A stretch of 7,846 bases of DNA from Anaerolineales bacterium (GTDB taxonomy: Bacteria; Chloroflexota; Anaerolineae; Anaerolineales; Villigracilaceae). Positions within the stretch are counted from its first letter, which is position 1. Each line of letters begins with the position of its first letter. The stretch lies in NCBI GenBank assembly GCA_016789205.1, contig JAEURF010000071.1, positions 1-7,846 of the forward strand. The letters are read 5' to 3'. Position numbers and translations under genes: made by a program. This document shows, piece after piece, positions 1 through 6,224 of the stretch. Below the pieces are notes generated by a model that worked only from the letters and a program-made list of their open reading frames with translations, did no database searches and was not told the origin of the DNA.

Positions 1-128
1 GTGCAGCAACTGTCTTGAAAAAGCTTTGTGCAAGAAGGCATTTGCCTACGCGCAAAATATTTCTTTCTTTTTTCTCTACTCCCAAACCATAACTTCCAAA
101 TCTTTATTATCACTGGTAACATCGTGGC
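1..128. other. Leader region without a recognisable gene
   Basis: No coding region can be supported here. One frame is open from base 2 to 226, but its translation has no recognisable motif and it runs into the thioredoxin gene out of frame, so it is most likely chance. Another frame reads five codons to a TGA at 16-18, which could be the tail of an upstream gene but cannot be tested. A TATTAT at 105-110 resembles a -10 box, but no -35 element sits at a suitable distance. The region presumably carries the promoter of the thioredoxin/Lgt-like pair; its position is not resolved. Confidence 0.5.
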
Positions 129-662
129 ATGTCTCAAACACAACGCATTATTTTATATTGCCTGATCTTAATCGCCTCCGTCGCATGGATTGGGATTTCA
201 GCCGATACAAACGCGGTCACAGATGAGTTTGCACCGCAAGAAGGCTTTTCTGCCCCAGATTTCACATTGAAAACACCCACTGGTGAAACTTACACACTTT
301 CTGAGTTGAAGGGTCAGGCAGTCTTGGTCAACTTATGGGCAACGTGGTGTCCGCCATGTCGCGCCGAAATGCCCGCCATGCAAAAAATGTACGAAGAATA
401 TAAATCTCAAGGTTTTATAGTCTTGGCAGTAGATATGACCTATCAAGACTATCCATTACAAGTTGTGCCTTTTGCAAATCAATATGGATTAACATTTCCG
501 ATTCTATTAGATGAAACGGGCGAAGTCGCTGCGGCATATCAATTGCGCTCCCTGCCATCTTCTTACTTTATCAATCGCGCAGGCATCATCACCGAAGTGG
601 TCATCGGCGGACCCATGTCTGAAGCCTTATTGCGCACACGCATTCAAAAAATCCTTGAATAA
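129..662 (+). CDS. TlpA-family membrane-anchored thioredoxin (thiol-disulfide oxidoreductase)
   Basis: Predicted thiol-disulfide oxidoreductase acting on the outer face of the cytoplasmic membrane. Residues 7-24 form one hydrophobic segment with no good lipobox, so it is a signal anchor or an uncleaved or cleaved signal peptide. The AhpC-TSA/Redoxin fold follows (about 36-177), starting with the typical APDF motif at 42-45. The active site is WCPPC with cysteines 74 and 77, and the cis-proline is at 143 in the LPSSYFI stretch. All core residues of an active TlpA/ResA-like reductase are present, and 177 aa is normal for the family. An in-frame TAA at 117-119 rules out any earlier start, so ATG 129 is the first option. 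It has no clear Shine-Dalgarno. The Lgt-like gene begins 3 nt after the stop, which suggests co-transcription. Substrates (cytochrome c maturation, general reduction or other) cannot be told from the sequence. Confidence 0.93.
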   Translation: MSQTQRIILYCLILIASVAWIGISADTNAVTDEFAPQEGFSAPDFTLKTPTGETYTLSELKGQAVLVNLWATWCPPCRAEMPAMQKMYEEYKSQGFIVLAVDMTYQDYPLQVVPFANQYGLTFPILLDETGEVAAAYQLRSLPSSYFINRAGIITEVVIGGPMSEALLRTRIQKILE

Positions 663-665
663 AAA

Positions 666-1397
666 ATGATAATTGAATTATTTCGCAATATCTTCGCTCC
701 GCCTCGTCACTTAATTTTGCTTGTGCTTGCCATTTGGCTTGGGGCTTCCCTTGCAGAAAAACGCTCCGAACGCTACAGCATCAGCAAAGATGACCTCAAC
801 GCATTGGTTTATTACGGCTTCATCGGCTTTATCATCGGTGGGCGCCTATCGTTCGCTTTACAAAATATTTCTGCATTCATTCAAAGCCCACGCAGTATTT
901 TCTCAGTCAACCCAGATTTATTTGATACTTTTGGTGGCATCTCTGTATTTATTATCATCGCGCTAGTACTTGGTCAACGTCGCAACCTTTCTTTCTGGTC
1001 CACTTTAGATGCGCTCACGCCATTCTTTGCCATCCTCGCCATCGGCTTATCATTAAGTCATCTCGCGGCAGGCACAGCCTTTGGAATCCCAACCACGCAA
1101 CCTTGGGGCATTGATTTATGGAATGCCACCCGTCACCCGACTCAAATCTACGCCACAATCGCTTCACTATTAATTTTTAGCCTGCTCTGGTTCCAGAAAC
1201 AGAATCTCCGTTCAGGCATCCTCTTCCTCACTTTTACATCTCTAACCGCAGGCACGCAAATATTTCTTGGCATGTTTCGTGCCAACAGCATCTTATTATT
1301 CAACAGCATCAAACAAGAACAAGTCATTTCACTTGTAGTGCTTATTTTATCTTTTATTTTCATCGAGTTGCGTTATGCACAAACAAAAAAGGTGTGA
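666..1397 (+). CDS. Lgt-like polytopic membrane protein lacking key Lgt catalytic residues
   Basis: A 243-aa, very hydrophobic protein with about six or seven membrane segments that aligns by eye over most of its length to prolipoprotein diacylglyceryl transferase (Lgt). Landmarks in order are GGRL (58-61), FGGI (89-92, where Lgt has HGGL), a weak match to the Lgt signature at 127-140, PWGI (146-149), RHPTQIY (156-162) and MFR (203-205). Compared with E. coli Lgt from memory, H103 becomes F89, R143 becomes S129, N146 becomes H132, E151 becomes T137 and R239 becomes Q198; R246 is kept as R205. R143 and R239 are reported as essential in E. coli, so diacylglyceryl transfer is doubtful. It is shorter than E. 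coli Lgt (291 aa). It contains no cysteine, so it cannot itself relay thiol electrons to the adjacent thioredoxin. The start lies 3 nt after the thioredoxin stop with no visible Shine-Dalgarno, so reinitiation is plausible. The family is fairly sure; the function is unknown. Confidence 0.8.
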   Translation: MIIELFRNIFAPPRHLILLVLAIWLGASLAEKRSERYSISKDDLNALVYYGFIGFIIGGRLSFALQNISAFIQSPRSIFSVNPDLFDTFGGISVFIIIALVLGQRRNLSFWSTLDALTPFFAILAIGLSLSHLAAGTAFGIPTTQPWGIDLWNATRHPTQIYATIASLLIFSLLWFQKQNLRSGILFLTFTSLTAGTQIFLGMFRANSILLFNSIKQEQVISLVVLILSFIFIELRYAQTKKV

Positions 1398-1422
1398 TGG
1401 AATTTATCCATCACACCTTTTT
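1385..1422. terminator. Bidirectional intrinsic terminator between convergent genes
   Basis: A perfect 11-bp inverted repeat (GGTGTGATGGA at 1391-1401 and its complement at 1407-1417) encloses a 5-nt loop, ATTTA. It is preceded by six A (1385-1390) and followed by five T (1418-1422), so either strand gives a GC-containing hairpin followed by a U tract. It lies between the ends of the Lgt-like gene (plus) and hpf (minus, ending at 1438). The last sense codon and the TGA stop of the Lgt-like gene are inside the left arm. Confidence 0.92.
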
Positions 1423-1437
1423 ATTCATTAATCGGTC

Positions 1438-2001
1438 TTATCCCAATTCAGGCTCAATCAAACCATAACTTCCATTTCTACGGCGATACAAGACGTTCAC
1501 TTTCCCTGTCTCAGCATTATAAAAGATGAAAAAGTTATCATGTCCTAAATCACGCATTTGGACCAAAGCTTCATCTTCCGTCATCGGATACATGGTAAAT
1601 TTTTTGCGTTTGGCAAACAAAGGAGAAAGTTGCCCCGTGTCTTCATCAATAATTTCTTCAACAACTTCCGCCGCCGAACGCCCATCCCCACGCCCGCGAT
1701 AATGTTTGCCTTTATGGCGTTCGATTTGACGTTGCATATTGTCAAAAGCCGCGTCAAATGCCGAAAGCACCTCATCAGCCCGCACCTCAGAGCGAAGCGT
1801 GAAGCCTTTTCCGTACACCATAATCTCAGCTACGTTTCTATCTTTCACATCCCGCGCAGCTTTGTAATGCGAAAGTTGCACACGCGCCTCATCTACGGCT
1901 GGCAGGTAGTGGTCTAAATTCCCAGCTTTTTTAGTAACATGCTCTTCAATCTTTTCGGTCAAACGGATATTAACGGTTTGAATCTCAACTTTGTTCGGCA
2001 T
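1438..2001 (-). CDS. hpf: Ribosome hibernation promoting factor, long form
   Basis: Cytosolic factor that binds the 30S decoding region and dimerises ribosomes into inactive 100S particles in slow growth or stationary phase. The 187-aa length is that of long HPF. Residues 1-100 form the S30AE/YfiA ribosome-binding domain, which includes the basic helix around 88-104 (QRQIERHKGKHYRGRG). An acidic linker (about 108-125) leads to the C-terminal dimerisation domain (130-187), which has the signature KRKKFTMYPM, then EALVQM, LGHDNFFIF, VNVLYRR and YGLIEPE. A strong AGGAG (complement of 2008-2012) sits 6 nt before the ATG. The gene begins 21 nt after the comF stop and is probably the last of the operon, ending at the bidirectional terminator. 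No separate promoter was recognised in the gap, but one inside comF is possible, since hpf is often expressed on its own in stationary phase. Confidence 0.97.
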   Translation of the reverse strand: MPNKVEIQTVNIRLTEKIEEHVTKKAGNLDHYLPAVDEARVQLSHYKAARDVKDRNVAEIMVYGKGFTLRSEVRADEVLSAFDAAFDNMQRQIERHKGKHYRGRGDGRSAAEVVEEIIDEDTGQLSPLFAKRKKFTMYPMTEDEALVQMRDLGHDNFFIFYNAETGKVNVLYRRRNGSYGLIEPELG

Positions 2002-2007
2002 AATTTT

Positions 2008-2012
2008 CTCCT
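2008..2012 (-). promoter_or_regulatory. Shine-Dalgarno of hpf
   Basis: AGGAG on the minus strand, 6 nt before the hpf ATG and inside the 21-nt gap after comF. It supports separate, efficient initiation of hpf within the operon message. Confidence 0.85.
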
Positions 2013-2022
2013 ATCTATTAAG

Positions 2023-2751
2023 TTATACGGATTGCAAACTATGATGTTGCAAAGCCCGTGCGACGGTTAACGCATACACATTTTCTGCGCCTGCTTGATA
2101 TAAAGACTCGGCAATTGCAGATAAAGTTGCGCCAGTCGTTGAAACGTCATCCATCACTACGATATTTTTGCGCTTCACACTTGCGCCAGCCCGAAATGCC
2201 CCTTCGACATTTTTCTTGCGTTCAGGTTTGGTTAACCCTACTTGCGTGCGAGTTTCTTTACTTCGTGTTAATTCATGGGGAGCATATTCAACTTGCAACG
2301 CCATCGCTAGCGGCTTCGCAATCATTGCTACTTGGTTGTATCCTCTCTCTTTCATTCTCTGTTTTCCTAAAGGTGTCGGAATTATCATATCCATTTGCCA
2401 GTTTAATTTTTGAACAAACGACAACATATGGAAGGCAATCGCATCTCCCATAGACATATCCTTACGGTATTTCAATTTATGCAATGCATGTTGAATTGGG
2501 TCTTCAAAAATTGTCCACGCCCGTAACATACGAAAACGTGGTCTATCCACGAGGCAAGTTTTACAGACACCCACTTGTTCCTGTGGCAGACCACATACTT
2601 CGCATACTATTCCATCTAATATTTTTACTTTTTTCTGACAATCTTCACACCAGCGCGAGCCTGTTTTATCACACCCTCCACATACAGGTGGAAATAACAA
2701 ATCAAGCGCGCTCCAAGCCGAGCGGTACAACGTGTATTTCCAATTTGTCAA
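2023..2751 (-). CDS. comF: ComF family competence protein / amidophosphoribosyltransferase-like
   Basis: ComF proteins act in the cytoplasm during natural transformation, where in several bacteria they help import or process single-stranded DNA. The fold is a type I phosphoribosyltransferase, but a reaction is not established. Residues 18-66 hold a zinc-binding double-ribbon with four CxxC-type pairs: C24/C27, C35/C38, C50/C53 and C63/C66. The phosphoribosyltransferase domain follows (about 78-235) with PTP (125-127), RGYNQ (136-140), the RTQVGLTKPERKKNVEGAF block (168-186) and the PRPP loop VVMDDVSTTGATL (198-210). The length of 242 aa is typical. The start codon is TTG, supported by GAGG 5 nt upstream and by the usual short N-terminus before the LLFPPVCGGC motif. 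The gene lies 43 nt downstream of tadC and 21 nt upstream of hpf, on the same strand. Its place behind a Tad pilus motor is consistent with pilus-assisted DNA uptake, but that is inference. Confidence 0.95.
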   Translation of the reverse strand: MTNWKYTLYRSAWSALDLLFPPVCGGCDKTGSRWCEDCQKKVKILDGIVCEVCGLPQEQVGVCKTCLVDRPRFRMLRAWTIFEDPIQHALHKLKYRKDMSMGDAIAFHMLSFVQKLNWQMDMIIPTPLGKQRMKERGYNQVAMIAKPLAMALQVEYAPHELTRSKETRTQVGLTKPERKKNVEGAFRAGASVKRKNIVVMDDVSTTGATLSAIAESLYQAGAENVYALTVARALQHHSLQSV

Positions 2752-2756
2752 ATCTG

Positions 2757-2760
2757 CCTC
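2757..2760 (-). promoter_or_regulatory. Shine-Dalgarno supporting the TTG start of comF
   Basis: GAGG on the minus strand, 5 nt before TTG at 2751-2749. No ATG or GTG lies nearby in frame that would keep the zinc-ribbon start of the ComF family, so this site decides the start. Confidence 0.7.
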
Positions 2761-2794
2761 GCTTTAAACGTGAGCAGTATCTTTAATTTGAAAT

Positions 2795-3760
2795 CTAATT
2801 TCCTAAAAATGGACCAAACGCGCCAGCAATTTGGAAAGCCGCTGGAGCCATCAAAATAATCATGATGGAAGGAAACGTCAACAACGCCATTGGGATAATC
2901 ATCTTAACAGGCGCCTTGTGCGCCTCTTCTTCAGCACGCTGGCGACGTTTTACACGCATTTGGTCAGATTGAATACGCAAAATTTTTGCCAAACTAACGC
3001 CCAAAATTTGGCTTTGAATCACTGCGGCAACAAAACTGGTCAACTCTGGCAAACCAACACGGTCAGCCATATCACGCAGGGCTTCACGCTGTGTTTTCCC
3101 AAGTTGCACTTCACGAATACAACGCCCAAACAAAATAGAAAGTTCATTCTCCCATTTTTCAGCCACTTTAGACATTGCGGCTTCAAAACCTAAACCTGCT
3201 TCCACACAAATCGTCAGCAAATCAAGCGCGTCTGGCATGGCTTTTCGAACTTCATTTTGGCGACGGTTGATTCGGCTTTGTAACCACAATTGCGGAAAGA
3301 AAAACCCTAGGGTAGTAAAAATACCGACAACCAAAATAATCCGTCCAAGGGGCCAGTTTACAGTAGGCAAATTTGAAACCATCAACAAAAGCCCACCAAA
3401 TAAGGCGGCGCCTACAAAACGGGTTGCTAAGAAAGTTGAGGCATCAATACGCCCGGGGTTTCCAGCAAGTTCTAATTTTCGAGTAGTTTCTTGTAATAAT
3501 TTTTCAGGGGTAAAGCGTGTAGAAATATCACCAATTCTGCGGACAATTGGAAGGACAACCCGTTCCATAAAAGGTTGTTGCAACTCAATATCTTCAAGAG
3601 AAACGTTTTCGCCACGTTGCGTCGCTTCTGCCAGGCGTGCAAGCACTGGGTCGCCTTCTTCTCCTTGCGCTTGCCGTGCAAACCTTGCACCGACAACAAT
3701 TAATACAGCCGCCCCACCTAAAATGATTATGCCGACAATAACACCAATCAAAATATTCAT
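2795..3760 (-). CDS. tadC: TadC, Tad/Flp pilus inner-membrane platform protein (GspF/T2SSF family)
   Basis: Together with TadB it forms the inner-membrane platform that couples the CpaF/TadA ATPase to extrusion of Flp pilin. The preferred start is ATG 3760 (321 aa). A TTG at 3781 would give seven more residues, but the ATG comes one base after the tadB stop and has GAGG 6 nt upstream. Numbering from that ATG, membrane segments lie at 2-24, about 108-130, 137-160 and 285-313. The T2SSF domain (about 173-285) begins with the typical AMPDALDLLTICVEAGLGFEAAM stretch in place of TadB's QLPDMLNLMVNGLRAG, which is how TadC differs from TadB. A charged cytoplasmic loop lies at 27-100. The protein ends in the hydrophobic segment common to TadC. 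comF follows after 34-43 nt without an obvious terminator. Confidence 0.93.
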   Translation of the reverse strand: MNILIGVIVGIIILGGAAVLIVVGARFARQAQGEEGDPVLARLAEATQRGENVSLEDIELQQPFMERVVLPIVRRIGDISTRFTPEKLLQETTRKLELAGNPGRIDASTFLATRFVGAALFGGLLLMVSNLPTVNWPLGRIILVVGIFTTLGFFFPQLWLQSRINRRQNEVRKAMPDALDLLTICVEAGLGFEAAMSKVAEKWENELSILFGRCIREVQLGKTQREALRDMADRVGLPELTSFVAAVIQSQILGVSLAKILRIQSDQMRVKRRQRAEEEAHKAPVKMIIPMALLTFPSIMIILMAPAAFQIAGAFGPFLGN

Positions 3761-3761
3761 A

Positions 3762-4721
3762 CTAGACCTCGATATCCGCAATGCGCATCATAATAAAGTA
3801 ACTAGAACCGACCAAACCAATGACAACGCAAATAATACCAGCCGTACATGCAGGTCCACCCGCAGTGACAGATAACAAATATTCCGGGTTGAGAAACCAA
3901 AGAATAAGTGTAAGACCAAATGGAATTAAAGAAAGAACCGTTCCAGAAGTCCGCACCTGAGCAGTTAAAACACGCACTTCACCTTTAATACGAATACGTT
4001 CACGAATAGTAAATGAAATACTATCCAAAATTTCTGAAAGATTGCCACCGACTTCGCGTTGAACATTGATAGCGGTTACGACAAAGTCCAAGTCATCACT
4101 AGGAATACGCCGCAACAAATTCTCAAGCGCTACTTCCATAGAAATACCAATTTGCATTTCTTGAACCACACGTTTGAATTCATCATTAATCGGAGATGGA
4201 AGTTCCTTACTGACTGCTTCCATCGCTTGCATTGTAGAATAACCTGCTCGCAAACCATTGACCATGAGATTCAACATGTCTGGCAATTGGTCGTTAAACT
4301 TTCTTAAGCGCTGAGTCTGTTGGCGTGAAACATAAAAGCGTGGCGCAATCGCGCCAATTACTCCACCAATTAAAGCTGAAACTGGATGGCGATTTCCTAA
4401 AAACCATGCAAATAAAGCAAAAATAAATATACTCGCTAAAATGATTACGAGATATTCAGCAACTTTAATTTTCAAATCTGCGCGAGCAAGTTGTTTGGCA
4501 ATCCCATCGCCAAAATTTGTTTTTTCTACCCGTTTTGATACCCAATTGGTCAGAACATATTTTTGCGCTTCACGGTCTACATCATCTTTATTACTGCCAT
4601 CATCAATATATTGACTTAAGCGTTCTTCAACTAATGCCCGCTCACTGTTTGAAGAAATGACAACACCAATGATTAACAAAACCATTAATATGATGCCGCC
4701 AATGATAATTATCCAAGTCAT
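3762..4721 (-). CDS. tadB: TadB, Tad/Flp pilus inner-membrane platform protein (GspF/T2SSF family)
   Basis: Partner of TadC in the platform complex of the type IVc pilus. It has 319 aa. An N-terminal membrane helix (2-23) is followed by a charged cytoplasmic region (24-88), two membrane helices (about 89-108 and 113-130), and the T2SSF domain (about 145-270) with QLPDMLNLMVNGLRAGYSTMQAMEAV at 145-170 and RIPSDDLDFVVTAINVQREVGGNLSEIL at 205-232. Two more helices close the protein (about 260-277 and 289-311). The QREVGGNLSEIL stretch is the strongest TadB signature seen. The ATG is preceded by GGAAGGAA (4725-4732 on the plus strand) at good spacing. It lies 39 nt after the cpaF stop and is separated from the preferred tadC ATG by a single base, so the two are very likely translationally coupled. 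Confidence 0.95.
   Translation of the reverse strand: MTWIIIIGGIILMVLLIIGVVISSNSERALVEERLSQYIDDGSNKDDVDREAQKYVLTNWVSKRVEKTNFGDGIAKQLARADLKIKVAEYLVIILASIFIFALFAWFLGNRHPVSALIGGVIGAIAPRFYVSRQQTQRLRKFNDQLPDMLNLMVNGLRAGYSTMQAMEAVSKELPSPINDEFKRVVQEMQIGISMEVALENLLRRIPSDDLDFVVTAINVQREVGGNLSEILDSISFTIRERIRIKGEVRVLTAQVRTSGTVLSLIPFGLTLILWFLNPEYLLSVTAGGPACTAGIICVVIGLVGSSYFIMMRIADIEV
3767..3770 (-). promoter_or_regulatory. Shine-Dalgarno deciding the tadC start
   Basis: GAGG on the minus strand, formed by the last codons of tadB and 6 nt before ATG 3760. It favours the ATG over the upstream TTG at 3781, which would overlap tadB by 20 nt. Confidence 0.75.
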
Positions 4722-4760
4722 GAGTTCCTTCCAAATAAACCGCTAAAGCGAATTTTCACT

Positions 4761-6212
4761 TTAATAACGGCGCCGTTCACCAATACCGAAGATAGAAGGC
4801 GGCAGTTGAATTCCTGCGGCTTCTATCTTATCCATAAATTTTGGTCGTAATCCGGATGGGCGTAAGCGACCAATGATGCGTCCGTTTTCTGTGCCTGATT
4901 GCTCAAAGACAAAAATATCGGTCATGGTAATCACTTCACCTTCCATACCGCTGACTTCTGCGATCGTCGTCACTTTACGAGTACCATCGCGCATACGTTC
5001 TTGTTGCACAATCACATCCACCGCGCTTGCCATTTGTTCACGAATAGCACGGATGGGCAAATCCATCCCAGCCATCAAACACATAGTTTCAACACGAGCA
5101 AGCGCATCACGCGGACTGTTAGCATGTGCGGTCGTCATCGAGCCATCGTGACCTGTGTTCATAGCCTGCAACATATCAAGCGTTTCGCCACCACGACACT
5201 CACCCACAATAATTCTTTCAGGGCGCATACGCAAGGCATTAATCACCAAATCACGGATTGTAATTTCACCACGTCCCTCAATATTCGGCGGACGTGATTC
5301 CAAGGTCACCACATGTTCCTGACGTAATTGCAATTCAGCCGCATTTTCAATCGTCAAAATGCGCTCATCCGAAGGAATAAAACTAGATAGCACATTTAAC
5401 AAAGTCGTCTTACCAGAACCTGTACCACCGGAAATAATAATATTTAATCTTGCTTCCACGCAGGCTTTCAAAAATTGAACAGACTCAGCCGAGAGCGAAC
5501 CGAACTGAATCATTTGGTCAACTGTAATCGGGTTTTTAGAAAACTTACGAATGGTCAAAACAGGTCCGACCAGAGAAATGGGCGGAATGACTGCATTCAC
5601 GCGAGAACCATCCGGCAAACGCGCATCTACATACGGGCTAGATTCATCAATACGACGTCCAAGCGGCGCAACGATACGGTCAATAATTCTCATCACATGC
5701 TCATTGCTTTCAAATGTAATTGGCACACGATGAATCTTACCTTTACGCTCAATATAAATATTCTTCGGTCCGTTCACCATAATTTCTGTAATCGTGTCAT
5801 CTTCTAATAAAGATTGCAAAGGACCAAAGCCCAAAATTTCAGCCGCAATCTGTTCAAACAAACGCGCACGTTCAGGGCGTGAAAGGACAATATTTTCTTC
5901 AGCAAGGATTTGCTCAAACAGCCCTTGAATCGTGCGACGAACTTCTTCAGTCCGCGTCACATCCATTGAGGGGTCAATTTCAGCTAATAATTTATTCTGG
6001 ACGCGGGTCTTCAAATCAAAATATGACCCAGCTTGAGGTGAGGTTATCGGCGCGCTGACTCTTCTGGCTTGTAATGATGAAAGGCGGGATGAATCGCCTC
6101 CACCGCCGCCTGAGCCTGATTGCCCACCTCCGCTTGCCCCTTGTTCCGGAGGCGGATTCGCTCCGCCTTGTGTATTATTTTGACCTTGTTCAATACGTCG
6201 AAGCAACGACAT
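4761..6212 (-). CDS. cpaF: CpaF/TadA, type IVc pilus assembly ATPase (T2SSE/GspE superfamily)
   Basis: Hexameric cytoplasmic ATPase that powers Flp pilus assembly and, in some bacteria, retraction. It has 483 aa. Residues 1-60 are a low-complexity, probably disordered leader with a Gly/Ser-rich run at 24-40. A helical N-terminal domain (about 64-170) carries FGPLQSLLEDDTITEIMVNGP (129-149), and the RecA-like ATPase domain follows. Walker A is GGTGSGKTT (262-270), the Asp box is TIENAAELQL (287-296), Walker B is RIIVGECRGGE (333-343), and the His box is GHDGSMTTAHANSP (354-367). All motifs are intact, so it should be active. AGGAG (6220-6224) lies 7 nt before the ATG and abuts the cpaE stop, so the gap is only 11 nt and coupling is likely. 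The order cpaE-cpaF-tadB-tadC is the canonical tad core. Confidence 0.98.
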   Translation of the reverse strand: MSLLRRIEQGQNNTQGGANPPPEQGASGGGQSGSGGGGGDSSRLSSLQARRVSAPITSPQAGSYFDLKTRVQNKLLAEIDPSMDVTRTEEVRRTIQGLFEQILAEENIVLSRPERARLFEQIAAEILGFGPLQSLLEDDTITEIMVNGPKNIYIERKGKIHRVPITFESNEHVMRIIDRIVAPLGRRIDESSPYVDARLPDGSRVNAVIPPISLVGPVLTIRKFSKNPITVDQMIQFGSLSAESVQFLKACVEARLNIIISGGTGSGKTTLLNVLSSFIPSDERILTIENAAELQLRQEHVVTLESRPPNIEGRGEITIRDLVINALRMRPERIIVGECRGGETLDMLQAMNTGHDGSMTTAHANSPRDALARVETMCLMAGMDLPIRAIREQMASAVDVIVQQERMRDGTRKVTTIAEVSGMEGEVITMTDIFVFEQSGTENGRIIGRLRPSGLRPKFMDKIEAAGIQLPPSIFGIGERRRY

Positions 6213-6219
6213 AATAAAA

Positions 6220-6224
6220 CTCCT
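6220..6224 (-). promoter_or_regulatory. Shine-Dalgarno of cpaF, touching the cpaE stop
   Basis: AGGAG on the minus strand, 7 nt before the cpaF ATG. Its first base is the last base of the cpaE TAA, so a terminating ribosome would cover the site; this favours coupled translation of cpaE and cpaF. Confidence 0.8.

Noticed and set aside
31..52. AGGCATTTGCCT imperfect palindrome as an operator or terminator
   Set aside because: A 5-bp stem with a 2-nt centre cannot form a stable hairpin, and no second copy is present to suggest an operator.
105..110. TATTAT as a -10 promoter box for the thioredoxin gene
   Set aside because: No -35 hexamer at 16-18 nt upstream, and AT-rich hexamers are common here; kept only as a note.
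26..226. 66-codon plus-strand frame starting at TTG
   Set aside because: No recognisable motif, no ribosome site, and it overlaps the well-supported thioredoxin gene out of frame.
1558..1917. 119-codon plus-strand frame opposite hpf
   Set aside because: Antisense to the S30AE and C-terminal domains of HPF, which are unmistakable; no independent support.
2013..2040. Possible hpf promoter (TTGCAA with TATAAC or TAATAG) on the minus strand
   Set aside because: The spacings between candidate boxes are 4 and 11 nt, not near 17, so no sigma-70 type promoter can be supported.
2790..2802. Inverted repeat GAAAT-CTA-ATTTC at the tadC stop
   Set aside because: A 5-bp AT-rich stem with a 3-nt loop and no U tract; too weak to be a terminator.
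3237..3875. 212-codon plus-strand frame opposite tadC and the end of tadB
   Set aside because: Antisense to two conserved membrane proteins. The translation is rich in Arg, Thr and Asn with no domain pattern.
4741..4750. Palindrome-like CGCTAAAGCG between cpaF and tadB
   Set aside because: The stem is 3-4 bp with a tiny loop and no proper U tract; probably chance within a tight operon gap.
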